Assembly: GCF_026151205.1 (NCBI RefSeq)
Contig: NC_087084.1
Coordinates: forward strand, 11,065,453 to 11,129,452
DNA from: Bolinopsis microptera
Taxonomy: Eukaryota; Ctenophora; Tentaculata; Lobata; Bolinopsidae
Direction: 5' to 3'
Length of the DNA: 64,000 bases
The notes below the pieces were generated by a model. That model was not told the origin of the DNA and did not search any database. It saw only the letters and a program-made list of their open reading frames with translations. Shown here piece by piece: positions 1 through 62,800 of this stretch. Each line of letters starts with the position of its first letter. Position 1 is the stretch's first letter. The translations under genes and the position numbers were made by a program.

Positions 1-50989
<50,989 letters not shown>

Positions 50990-51071
50990 GTCACGTGGTC
51001 TGTGTCACGTGGTTCTTGTCACGTGGTTATTGTCACGTGGTTCTTGTCACGTGGTTCTTGTCACGTGGTTT
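50990..51071. repeat. 14-bp CACGTG minisatellite between divergent starts
   Basis: Six units (gtcacgtggttctt) begin at the base next to the ATG of the minus-strand exon and lie 275-356 bp before the ATG of the transporter on the plus strand. They could act as a shared E-box cluster. The rest of the interval to 51345 is AT-rich with no other motif recognised. Confidence 0.9.
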
Positions 51072-51345
51072 GTTCTACATCGTGCTGTGATTAATGTTGT
51101 ATTCAGGATTGTTTTATATCTGTGTTTTATTAAAATTAACACAGTTTTATGTTCTATTATTGTAAAACTGTTATTTAGGTACTCGTCGTGTTACAAATAA
51201 TATATTTTGATTTCAACACAAAGTTATTGTAGTTTTATCGTAAAAGTAAAAGTAATTTGTTCAATTTGTAATTTTATCACAGAAATCTGAGTTAACAAAC
51301 AAATGATTTATCTGTCAAATTAACCGTAACTATTAAAGACAGATC

Positions 51346-53242
51346 ATGATGTCCGACCCGGGGAAAGATAACAACTATGGGTCAATAACAGACCCGATCC
51401 TTTCCCCTTCCCCAGCGGACGACATGACTGAGACGGAGCTCAGTGAGATGGCAGATACAGCTGCTAACACAGATCCTTTGAAAGGGAGTAATAATCTTCC
51501 TGAGGAGATGGAACTTAACAAAGTGTACGAGACTATTGGTTAGTGTTTAATATTCAACATTAGATGAATTAAATAATATGATCGATTTAATGATTCCAGG
51601 AGAGTAATTTTAGTAATTTTAGTGGCGAGATTTAAACTTGATTTTCATAAAACCTAATTGCATTCTGGAGGTACTGCGGTGAATAACAAAAGTATTTAAC
51701 TATCGTTTATGATTATAAGCTCTACTCGCTTATTCCAAATAACGATATCTACTTCTCACCCCATTCACCACCTCCAGGTGTTGGTACATCACAAGGTATC
51801 TTCTGGACAATAAGTTTCCTGATAGCCTACTCTGACTATGCAGAGCTCACTCTCATTGCTCTCATTATGCCGTATTTGCGGTGCGAGTGGGACCTCACCG
51901 AAACCTTTGAAGCAACCATAACCATCACTATATTCTTTATATACGCCATCAGTAAGTGGCTGACAGTTTTATTAGTTTACTTTTTAAAGACAAACATCTT
52001 ATTTACCAACTTGGATACATTCAAATCAATAGCTGCTTGACTCAGACCTTGCCTAAAATAACATTCATTATAATATTATACACATTTTCAGGTGCACTAA
52101 TATTCGGGAAGGTATCTGACATATATGGCCGGAAGAGAGTCATGTCAGTGACAATAGTTATCCTAGTAATAACTGCAGTTGGAGCTGCGTTAGCTACTAA
52201 CAAGTACATCTTCCTTGTGTGGAGGTCAATAGCTGGAGCCTGTATCGGAGCTAACTTTGCTACTGTAGTTGTGTACTCAACTGAGTTCTCCCCAACAAGT
52301 CACAAGTCCGTGGGACCACTGATTTCATTGATGGGCAGTTATGTGTCCATGTTTTTGGTCAATATAGTGGGTTATTTTGCCATCAACGCTCTCGGCTGGA
52401 GATGGGTGATAATAATCATCACCATACCTATAATTCCAGGATGGATATTGTTGATGATCATGCCGGAGACCCCTCGATATCTCTGTGTGAGTGGAAAAAA
52501 CGAAGCAGCACTGAAAGCAGTGCGTCTCATGGCTAAACTGAACAAAGCTTCTTTGCCAGAGAACCTAGAAGTGTTCTGTCATCAGAACAAACAGTTGGGA
52601 TCCTTTAAGATGATTTTAGGATCTGGTTCAGAACACAGGAAACCAGCTGTTCTCCTCAGTATCATGTACTTTTGTAACATCTTCATTGAGACAGCAGTCC
52701 TTGTGTTCCTACCCCTTGCTTTTATCTCCCAGTTCTGTGGTGGGGAAAGTGGTGCTCCCGAGAGGGACAGATGCCAGCCCCTTTCTCAGAGTGATCTCTG
52801 GAAGCTGTCTGGATCAGCTTTTGGTTCTCTTGCTGGCTGCATGGCTGCTTACTTTGTGGCTAAATGTCTGGGACGTCTCAAACCAACCAGGGGCAGCAAC
52901 ATACTACAAATAATCACTTTTGGATTGATGTTTAAATGCTTCAATGATACCTATCTCTTTGGGGTAGCGACAGTTATCAAAATAATCAATGCCTTCATCT
53001 GCATGATGATCTGGTTTATCATACCAGAGAGCTTCCCAACTATGATTCGCAACACCGCAACAGGAATGATTAACTCTTCTGGTAAACTTGGGGCAGTATT
53101 AGGCACAGCGATGGTGTACCTGCTCTTCTATGCTAGTCCTGTTGCTGTGGTTATCTGCTTTGTAGTTATATCTGCCATTACTTGCATTTGCAGCTTCTTG
53201 CTCACAAAGGAGACACAGGACGTGGCACTCATGGACACTTAG
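51346..53242 (+). CDS. SVOP/SV2-like major facilitator transporter, three exons
   Basis: Join 51346-51538, 51778-51951, 52092-53242; 505 residues. Donors gttagt and gtaagt, acceptors ctccag and tttcag, phases 1 and 1, in frame throughout; introns of 239 and 140 bp. The N-terminus is acidic and Ser/Pro-rich, then VYETIGVGTSQGIFW as in the SVOP family, followed by about 12 membrane segments with the MFS signature GKVSDIYGRKR between TM2 and TM3, GWRW after TM6-region helices, PETPRYL at the central loop and PESFPTMIRNTATGM near TM10-11. Relatives are organic-ion-type transporters of synaptic or secretory vesicles. The substrate cannot be told. A second ATG follows at 51349. The open frame extends into intron 2, but the intron has a perfect gtaagt donor. 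Confidence 0.9.
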
Positions 53243-54100
53243 GCTTAAGAACTTACTTTAGCTACAAATTCTTTTAGTTGCTTCTTCGTAGTCATTTGAA
53301 ACCAGCAGATACAGACCACAGTTTGAATTTGAAAAAAATATTTCTATCATTCCTTTGATGTTTCCAGATTATTCCATTATGAAACGTTAAAGCTGAATTT
53401 AAAAAGCTGATTTTTGATGCAGGTAAATTTTCGATGTAGATAAACACTTAAAGCCTGATTTGTAAATTAAATTCTTGTGAATGCTAGTTGTAATTCGTGT
53501 ACATAACTTATTAAAAGAAACTTTGTGTTCATCTTGTAGCAACAATTACAGTGAGGGTAGTTTAAAATATCCTCTGAATTTATCCATATTTTTCCTCAAC
53601 AAAAGCAAAAAATATGTGGATTAATTGAGAAAAGACAATTTTTAAAAGATAAACTAACTGCGAAAAAGGATTCTTTTATGTTCTAGAATCACAATCCATG
53701 ATCAACAATAATGACTGTTGGATCTCACTCAATCGTTACAGACCAAAACCATCCATCACTCACTCACAAAACTGTAGACCAAATATCTATTAAAGTAGAT
53801 TTTTGTAGGAATTAGGAGCTCAACAGGTACAAAACCAAACGTACATTATATTGATATTACTGCTGTTACAAAAACAAATACAAACACTATATTTCCAACC
53901 ATTTAAATTTTTGAAGACAAGGAAATTTAATCCTTAACTTTTATTGTTGTTAATACCAGTGTTAATGAATAAGATAACCAAGAACTTGATCACACATTAT
54001 TCCAACTAGAGCATTGCAAACCACTATAATACAAGCAACAAAACTTTCTGGCCTTTCTATATACATAACACACGTTTATGGAAGTATTTATAATACTCAA
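53243..54100. other. 3' flank of the transporter
   Basis: AT-rich. Probably 3' UTR at first. No aataaa close to the stop and no further gene seen. Confidence 0.4.
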
Positions 54101-54139
54101 ACTCAGGTACCCAACATAACTGCACCAGCATAAATTATT

Positions 54140-55121
54140 TGCAGATGACCTCAAGTTGATTGGTAATGCAGCTAACCACAGCAGTGTTGCTGAAGATATT
54201 GTAGAACTGGAAGTCTGGGAGAGTATTTGGCTTTTGAAGTTTAATCCTGCTAAATGTAAAGTTGTTCATATTAATCTTAATAGCAACCCTAACTTAAATT
54301 ATTTAGTAAATGGCGTAGAACTTGAAGTATCTGATCAGGAAAAAGATTTGGGGGTTATTACCCATAGTTCCCTGCTTTGGAATGAACAGATAAAAGCATG
54401 TATTTCCAAGGCAAATCGTATGATTTGCTGGATTGTAAGGAATTTGATAATTAGAGAAAAATGTGTAATGATAGCCATCTATAAAGCTTTGATAAGACCT
54501 CATCTAGAGTATTGTGTCCAATTGTGGAATCCAGTTGCGGCTCATGGAAGTTGGGGGACTGTTTTGGAGCTGGAGAGCGTCCAGAGGCGGTTTACCCGTC
54601 TGATTGATGAGGTGGGTACTCTTCCTTACAGCCGTAGACTGGAAATCCTTAATTTGACAACGCTGGCAGAGCGGCGAATACGTGGGGACCTTATTGAAGC
54701 TTTTAAGGTTATTAATGGCTTGACTGATTATGGTTCAGACTTGTTCAGACCAAGCAGATCAGGTCTTAATCTGGTTTCATCCAATAGATGTAGTAAGAGT
54801 GTGACAAAGGTCAAGAATCTTCAGTGTTCTTTTCTTCCAGAGCGGGTTGTTCCTTATTGGAACAAACTCCCTTCGGAGGTGAAGAACTGCTTGACAGTTT
54901 TGAGTTTTAAAATTGGATTGGAAAGTTTTAAAAAGAATATGATTTCTAAATGTATTGTAAATGACTTTCATTTTTGGAATGTTTCGAAAGAAGTTTTAAC
55001 AAGAATTGAAGGTACCAGTTATATCAGTAATAAGGAAAAACACAATGATTATCTGTGGTTCCATCCTTATGTAGCAAAGAAACGTTTTATAAATCTTTAC
55101 TCCACTGGGAAGTATGAATAA
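54140..55121 (+). pseudogene. LINE reverse transcriptase, C-terminal fragment
   Basis: Open frame of about 320 residues beginning at the FADD catalytic motif: LFADDLKLIG, then LKFNPAKCKVV, LGVITHSSLLWNEQI, YKALIRPHLEYCVQLWNP and RRLEILNLTTLAERRIRGD. Upstream fingers, palm motif A and endonuclease are absent. CR1/jockey-like. Not functional. Confidence 0.85.
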
Positions 55122-55195
55122 ATTAAATTTTGTAATGTTGTTTTTATTCATGATTAATATAATTTGATAAATTATTACCTTTAAATTTGATGGAG

Positions 55196-55969
55196 TGTTG
55201 TGCAATGATAGGAAGTGAAAAGTGTTATAGTATTAATGGAGTCAAGATAAGACAAGCTCCAGGGACCTGTTCTAGCTACAACATAGTCTATATATTCATT
55301 TGTAAATTATGTCCATCTCCTTTCTGCTATGTTGGACGTACCATTAGGACTCTGCATGAAAGAGTAACCGAACATAGAGCTAACTATTATAAATTATTGA
55401 AAGACCCTTCCTTAAAACTTAGTGATGATTTTATATCTGATGATAGTGACACCTATAGTTTAGCAGCTCACCTTATAGACTCACATAACCTTTCCAATAG
55501 ACCTGATTTTGATGCTTCTTATAATGTTTTTTATCCTAAAGAATTCTAGTCCTAGTAATTTAGAAGTTAACGAACATCTACTTATACAAAAACTCAGAAC
55601 TTTGAAACCACATGGTATTAATTCATGTGATCCTTTTGGTATGCCACTTTTATTTGAAAATAAAACTTTTGACAATGGTCCTTAAATTATTTCACCCTTA
55701 ATGCAGGGACTAGTATATTTTTTTCCGACTAGTTGGGGCCTCACAACCCCCCATACCCGAGTGCTTCCCATTCCATTTTTGAGAGTTTGGCTTCTTTTTA
55801 CAGCTAACATCCTTTAGTTCAATTTATAGTTTTCTGATATAATTGGAGTATTAACCCTTATCTTTATTAGGTACTGAAGATGTCCGAAAATGTTTTACCA
55901 ATGATGTTATAAAGATTTTGTTGGAATTTTTAAACTCATTCGTTGTCTAACTGTGGGAACTATTGATTC
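55196..55969 (+). mobile_element. Penelope-like element fragment with GIY-YIG domain
   Basis: Inserted in the LINE 3' UTR with a 15-bp target duplication ttaaatttgatggag (55181-55195 and 55970-55984). It encodes a GIY-YIG-type nuclease end: VYIFICKLCPSPFCYVGRTI then TLHERVTEH. The frame stops at 55549, and after a one-base shift continues NLEVNEHLLIQKLRTLKPHG to 55685, the usual Penelope C-terminus. No reverse transcriptase part, so strongly 5'-truncated. Confidence 0.85.
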
Positions 55970-56589
55970 TTAAATTTGATGGAGAAATAGTTATTTTTCC
56001 ATGTAGTGTGATGATACTTTGTAGACATTAGTGATGATGTTATGTCATAATTTTTACTTTATTTTACTTTACTTTAGCATTATGAGTTATCATGTAGAAA
56101 GGAAGCCATTCTCATTGTATTGCTCAATTCTATCTAAAGATTTTATATGAAGACCAACTAAAATCTGGAGCACCATAGCACCAAAACTCAAGCTTCTTGA
56201 CTACTTTATAAAATAAGCGTTTATAAAAACTAAGCCTGGGGTCCCCAGGTAATGCAAAGTATAATTTTTAATCCACTTTTTCTTGTTGAAGAACGTTTTA
56301 AATTACGAACACTAAGCCTAGGGTTCCAACTGTATTATTAAGCAAAGCAAGGTTTAGCCAGGGAAACACCTGGAGTGTAACCATTAAATATAGGGCAAAA
56401 TGACACACTGAGCGCCGCCCCGTAACTAAATTTAGGTGATCAGCTAAAAGTTGCCGGATGTAATAAAATCAATTAAACCCACATAACATTCGTAAACAGC
56501 AAATAATTGGCCAATGTTTTAATTACCTAATCTTAGGCTTGGTCACGATCATCAATATAATATTAACTTAATATTTAAATAGCTTATAC

Positions 56590-57280
56590 AGTAAAGTAAA
56601 GTAAAGTAAAATTTATGACATCACATCATCACACAAGTCTACAAAATATCATCGCACTATGTGAAAAAATATATAATAAATATTTCCCCACCAACATTAA
56701 TTATTTATCAAATACAATATTTTAAAACATTATCGAAACATTATCCTATTTTAAAAACCTAATCAAACTTCCCAGTGGAATAAAGATTTATATAACGCTT
56801 CTTTGTCACATATGGATGAAACCAAAGATAATCGTTATGTTTCTCTTTATTACTGACATAACTGGCTGATCCCTCAATTATTACTAAAACTTCATTAGAA
56901 ACATTCTAAAAAAAGCAATCATTTGTAATACTTTTAGAAATCATGTTTTTCTTAAATCCTTCTAATTTAATTTTAAAGCCTAAAACTTTCACAGAGTTCT
57001 TGACGTTCGGATGAGAAAAGACTTTTGGATATTTTTGATTTTAGTTAAACTTCTACTACATCTGTTGCTTGAAGTTGAAACAAGATTAAGACTAGATCTG
57101 CTAATTCTAAACATCCCCGATCCTCAATCAGTCAAACCACTTGTTACTTTAATTAAAAGCTTCTATGAAGTATGAGGTCCCAACGTACTCGCCGCTCTGC
57201 CAGCGTTGTCAAATTGAGGATTTCCAGTCTACAGCTGAAAGGAAAAGTACCCACCTCATTATTATATTAATCAGACGCTC
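56590..57280 (-). mobile_element. Decayed inverted copy of the 54.1 kb LINE
   Basis: Reverse complement of about 54600-55180 joined to 55985-56090, with many substitutions and indels. It keeps ctggaaatcct and acaacgctggcagagcggcg words. It lacks the Penelope insertion. Together with the left copy it forms a large imperfect inverted repeat. Confidence 0.75.
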
Positions 57281-59834
57281 TTTGGAGCCTACATTTATTT
57301 GTTTTTAGTCTTTTTTTGATAATGTACTGACCGAGCGTTCGGGTCAAAATATAATATTTCAAAAATAACTGCGCGTGCTACTTCGAAAAATTTAAACTAG
57401 TACCGTTCGTTAAATTTTTTTTACTTAAATATTAAAAGAAACTTAAAAAAGAGAGCCGCGCGCCGTTCCCTCTGCGCGGCGTCTTGCATATCCATTATAG
57501 AATAGAAGCAAACAATGAACTTTTTAAGTAAAAGGCAAAGGTCACCAGGCCATGGCAAAATTTAAAATCTAGCTGAGGTCCTCAAGGTTTTATTTAACTG
57601 TTAAAGTAACCATTAGGCTACGCATATTGTGTATTAAAAGAGTACGCACTGTACGTGCGCTTAATCATTAATTCACAAACGCCGTCGCCCGTTGTGTATA
57701 TTATTGGAAAATGCGCGCTGTTGCAAGCGCACAAGCTGGCTTTGGCTACGTAATGTTTTCCTGGGGACCTCAGGCTATTATGTTCATAAACATAAATAGA
57801 GATTAGGCGGAATGACAGGCTGAGCGCGCGCGGCCCAGCAACGTTATTTAAGTTAAAGTTTTTATAATATTGATGATCACGATTTTTCGCCTCACTTGTT
57901 AGTTCACGTTTTGGGGTTGTTTGATTTTTTACCTAAGGTCGCGGCTGCAGTCAGTGATCAAAAACAATTAACACGCTCGTGGAGGTTAAAAATGGTTTGT
58001 AAACCAACGAGCAGAGCTGGGTTTGCTCTAACCAGAGCCCTCTCGCTTGCAGTAGCGCGCGACCACCGTGAAACAAGCGCATCACGCAGTACGCGTAGAC
58101 ACATGGCTACGTGAAGAGCTCGGTTACTTCTAATTACAATTTTGCGCAGAAAAAAAATTTCAATGATTGCGATTCGACCCCGGAAACGGCCTTACTGTTT
58201 ACTGGTAGGGGCCTAACTTTGAAAATAAAAGAGATAGAAACGTCTGGCCGGTTTTCAACAAAATATTCGCCTTGTAAAAATAACTTTTCCTCCCCAGGAG
58301 GAAATTTAAAAACAACGCAGATTTTGAATTATCGCGAAAAGTTTTATTTTGGGCTTTATAAAAGTGCGCAGCTTTAACTTTGCGGATTTTTGTTATCTGA
58401 TTGGCTGAATCGTATCACGTGGTACGTGGTGCAATTGCATTCTTTGAATAATTGAAGCGTGCAAATGCAATGAACTTGACATACGTTGCATGCCACTTTT
58501 CGCGCGCGAAGCGCGCGCCGCCGAAGGCGGAAAAATATAATATCTCTGATATTTGTGATACGTAACATGTATCAACAATGAGCTAACGAGCGCGCGCCGC
58601 GCGCGTGCAGAGTTCAGCAAGCTGTGAAGACGCAATCACTTGTAGTAATAGCGCCATCCAGTAAGGTCTGCTGGGGATTGAGGACTCTAAGCTTATTTTA
58701 TTTTTGAAAGGAATTATTTATAATTGTAATGTTATTTGTAGCGTAATGCACTACTGGGCCCGGCTGCGCCGCGCATAAAATAATTCTTCTCGCAATTCTT
58801 CTCGGCAAAATACACCATTGGTCCATTGGGCCTTGCCGAGCTGAAAAGAATTGATATCGTGAAATGTGAATTAGTCATGTTACGCGCGTACGTTAATTGC
58901 TTATACACTAGGCACTTTGTATATATAATTAAAAGATTTTTTCGAATAACCGCGATGAATTGAATTGTTTCATTGCATTTTTTGTCTTCTTTTTAAGTTA
59001 ATTAACTTTGCTTTGATTATTCGTTAATTAAATCAGCGACAAGCGCAATAACAAAGGCAAATGTATTGGAATGACGAAATATTTTAGTTTTTTACTTTTG
59101 ATCTCACATGCACAAATTTATAAATAAATTGTAAATGTTAAATAAATTTAAAGTTTTCACACTAACACTATGTAAATTTAAATTAATGTTGAAACCGCTA
59201 AAAACAAATAAAGTTTAAGTAATCGCGTCGCAAATCGTGAATCGTGAATTTCTGACATCTTGAAATACTTAATATTATTGTCTGGATTGTAAATCTAAAT
59301 TAAAAGTTTAATTTAATTCGTCAAGCTAAGTTTTTTTGACTTCATGCGTAATACTAGTATACTAAATTACTTAATTGAATTGAGTAACACTACAAATCTA
59401 TTGTTCAAATGTTAGATTTAGGAATTTAAAAAAATTATTAGTTAAGCTTTAACACGGCACAATTTGACAATGCCTTTCTGATCACTTTCATTTATCAATT
59501 GTATTGTTTAGATCCGATAACGGATGCAGGTTTTTGCAAAAGATTGTGACCAAAAAGGGCACGTCGAGATTAAAATAATTCTGTTGCAAACGATTAACTC
59601 CAGTTTATCTGACTGCTAGCAGTTCTTGGTTTCACTGTCTAACACTTTGTTTAACACGTGAGGGATTATCTGCACGTGACTTGTTTGTTAATGGTTGATG
59701 TTCTACAGGCTGCAATCGCCTAGTAACTATCCTGCTAGCTACACGTTGTATACCTCTCTCGTGCGCGCGAAAAGAGGTTGCAACGTGTGTCAATATCTAT
59801 CACCTAGCAACTAGGTTGTTCCCGGTGTAGCTGG
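57281..59834. other. Spacer with GC-rich dispersed repeat
   Basis: From about 57340 to 58620 the sequence carries many gcgcgc words (57460-57480, 57815-57835, 58500-58530, 58590-58610). The phrase gacaggctgagcg followed by cggcccagc (about 57813) resembles the centre of the foldback element (about 33040). Short ORFs here look accidental. After 58900 the sequence is AT-rich. A hairpin-prone stretch with acacgttg / caacgtgt lies at about 59740-59795. Confidence 0.4.
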
Positions 59835-62800
59835 TCAGTAAAGTGGAGTCTGCCGAGTAAAAGTGTTCTGATTCCGAGGAGTGTTGTCTACGTCACCACA
59901 CGACTGTTTCTTGAATTCTGACTCTGCGATTCTCAGCCGCTCCTGTGCTAGCTCCTGCGATCTCTGCATCTGAATAAGTTCAGGTTAGAATATCAGACCA
60001 TAAGTACAGTAATTTTTGTTAAGTTTTGTAATGCATAAGTTTCCACTGCTAGGTCTGATAACTTGTAAAGACACAGTTTGGAGTCCTAGCGGTAACTTAA
60101 ACTAATTGTAGCTAGCTAGTGGTAGCTAGCTTGGTGTTAGTACAAGAAGAGTCCTTGTTCTTGATCTGTTGACATTCCGCCACTGTTGGACCAGCGTTAT
60201 TCGTAATAAACTAATAAGGGTCCGTAAAATAGTTTAAACTTGTATAATGTCGGTTCAATATGGTGTTGATGAGGCAAAAACGAAAATTATTGCTAACTAA
60301 CTTGGTTCCGTTTTTGAAGTCTATTCGTTACATCGGTGAGGATGTTTTTAAGGAAATTCAATGCTTTCTGTGCTTGTTGTAGACAGGCTACCATACCATA
60401 GTCGTACACCTGTAATAGATTATGCTCTGACAATGTGCTACAACGTGATGTAGATTTAAAACAATAGCAAATGACCCAGACACCATAGTGATTTATTTTT
60501 AAAACCACTACGTATAGGGAAATGTGTTGCGGTGAAATATTCTATTGGCTAAACTTTATAATTGGTTATAAATGGAAATCGTTTTTGTTCATTATTTACC
60601 AAGATGCTCAATTATTTGAATTAATGCTAAGAGGTAAAAATTATAGTGAATTTGAAATAGGTTTGAGAAGTGTCCAAATAATAAAAGTATAAAAATTATA
60701 TTTAAATATCTAACCTAATTATACTAAATTATCTAACCTAATTAAATTTAATTATCTAACCTAATTATGATTATCTAACCTAATTATGTTTAATTATCTA
60801 ACCTAATTATGATTATCTAACCTAATTATGTTTAATTATCTAACCTAATTATGTTTAATTATCTAACCTAATTATGTTTAATTATCTAACCTTAGTAACA
60901 TCACTGTTCATGGGGGCAATAAATCTTTTACACAGCTCTTCAAGGCGCACCTAGAGGTTTTAGTTATTTATAACTGTACACAATTATTATTATCTACAAG
61001 CACATTACTATTAAAGTATTGTAGATAATCCTTTCTCAATTATAGATAAGCTAAGACTTGTAATAAGGCTTATGGCTATACTTTATTTACCTTGACCTCC
61101 AGGAGTCCCTCGTGAATCATTTCCTGACCCTCAGTGAGTTTACTACGCTTCCAAGTCCACTTCTTCGTACTTGCGTAATTGTACTTCGTACTGAATGAGG
61201 AACGAAATGATAAAAATAGAGTTGAGAATCAGAGAATAAACAATAATACCAGTTTAGATTTATAAATAAGTTGGAGTGACATTAACCTTATCAGTAAAGT
61301 ATTGGTTGAAAGATAGAGGCGTAGGGGTTCATGGTTTAACTCTACTAAAACTGGTAAGAAGTTTCAACAACGTTTTGATGATCATTAATTAGTAATTAAA
61401 TAATTAGCAAATTAATTAGTAATGAGTTAATTGATCAGTAATTAGCTGGTTAATTAGTAATTAGTTGATTAATCAGTAAATTAGTTGATTTCACCCACCT
61501 CTCATATCTATCCCAGAGACGAGCCACGTCCATTATCTCGTCTCTTAGTTTAGGGAACACATTACAGATCTGCAGGAGAGTCGCAACATCCAGAGCACAC
61601 ACCTTGAGATTACAGTATTAGTATAATTGGTTAATTAGAGGTCTATATTTTTATTTTATTTTTAAAATTTTTTAAAGAGAGGCTGGGCCAAGTTAGTCCA
61701 CGAGAGGATAGCATTGAGATGCTCTGCCTACCTCTGGGCTGTGGCAACCCTGGGGAAGGTTGCTGGTGAAATCAGAGTGAATGGTGGAGGATTGTTTAAA
61801 AAGTGACATGAGTCAAAATGATACGCTTAAGTGCCAGCTGGGTTTGGAAAAGCTTAAAAAGAGACGAGACAGCATAATATGAGTTAATACTCTAAGTCAC
61901 CCCGGTCTGATCCAGCTCTTCCGGCACAATTAAGCGTTTGGTGCGGTTTGCGAAATTGACAATCGTGGTGATGTGTTGGTTGTCGAATATGTCATTGACA
62001 GAGAGGTAGTAGTCCTGGAAATATTGACCTCTAATTTGGGCAATAGCCGGACACTGTCCAAGGAAGTGTGAGACAGTTTCCTCTCCGTCGCCGCACATAG
62101 GACAAGCACTGGTGTTTGATTTGCAAATGGTGTGAAGGTGTTTGTTTAAGCCACAGTGACCCGTGATGAGGTGAACTGCAGTTCTGTAATCTTGTCTGTT
62201 GTTGCTGAGTGTAGTGTTGAGGTTTTTGATGATGTTGGCGTGCTTGTGGCTGAGTGTCAGTTTGGTGTGTCTGGGACCATCAGCTAACCAAGTTTCCTGA
62301 TTCAATCTGTTGACTTTGTTGTCGATTTTAGAGGTCTATATGTCACACTAGAAACATTCCTTGTGTTTGATAATAGAGTTTGGGGAAAATGTTACAGATC
62401 TACATTACAGATCTACGTTACAAATCTGGTGAAATAAACGTTTAACTTTTAAAATGAATTTGTACGTTAAGTGTTAATTTTTAACTTCAACAATTAATTC
62501 TAACTTGATAACATATCGTCACAGTCGCGAGTAAAAACCGCTTTTGAGCACACAACGATAAATCATATCAAAAAATGAACATCAAAATATAGAACTTAAT
62601 TAAACCAGTCGTATTACCTGTAGAAAATTAATGAGATATTCATCATTCTGGAGGAAGTTATCGAGACAGTTGAGGTTGGGTCTTGATTCCCGTGGTACAG
62701 AACCCTGACGCCGGTAGTGCTCGAATAGTATCCGCGAGATGTCCTCAGGGGTGGGCGGTGTGGTTGCTGTTTGGTTCATCTGAAAAGTGGGAAATATAAT

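Larger units (their letters stand above)
54100..56095 (+). mobile_element. 5'-truncated LINE, interrupted by a Penelope-like element
   Basis: The C-terminal half of a non-LTR reverse transcriptase (from FADDLKLIG) and a 3' UTR ending in (actttatttt)-like repeats. The 3' UTR is split by 55196-55969. A decayed inverted copy at 56590-57280 shows the uninterrupted order. Confidence 0.82.

Noticed and set aside
54156-55121. A host gene at 54.1-55.1 kb
   Set aside because: It starts at the FADD motif and has the typical C-terminal region of non-LTR reverse transcriptases.
57896-58377. Two plus-strand ORFs of 72 and 88 codons
   Set aside because: They lie in the GC-rich dispersed repeat, without recognisable domain or splice context.
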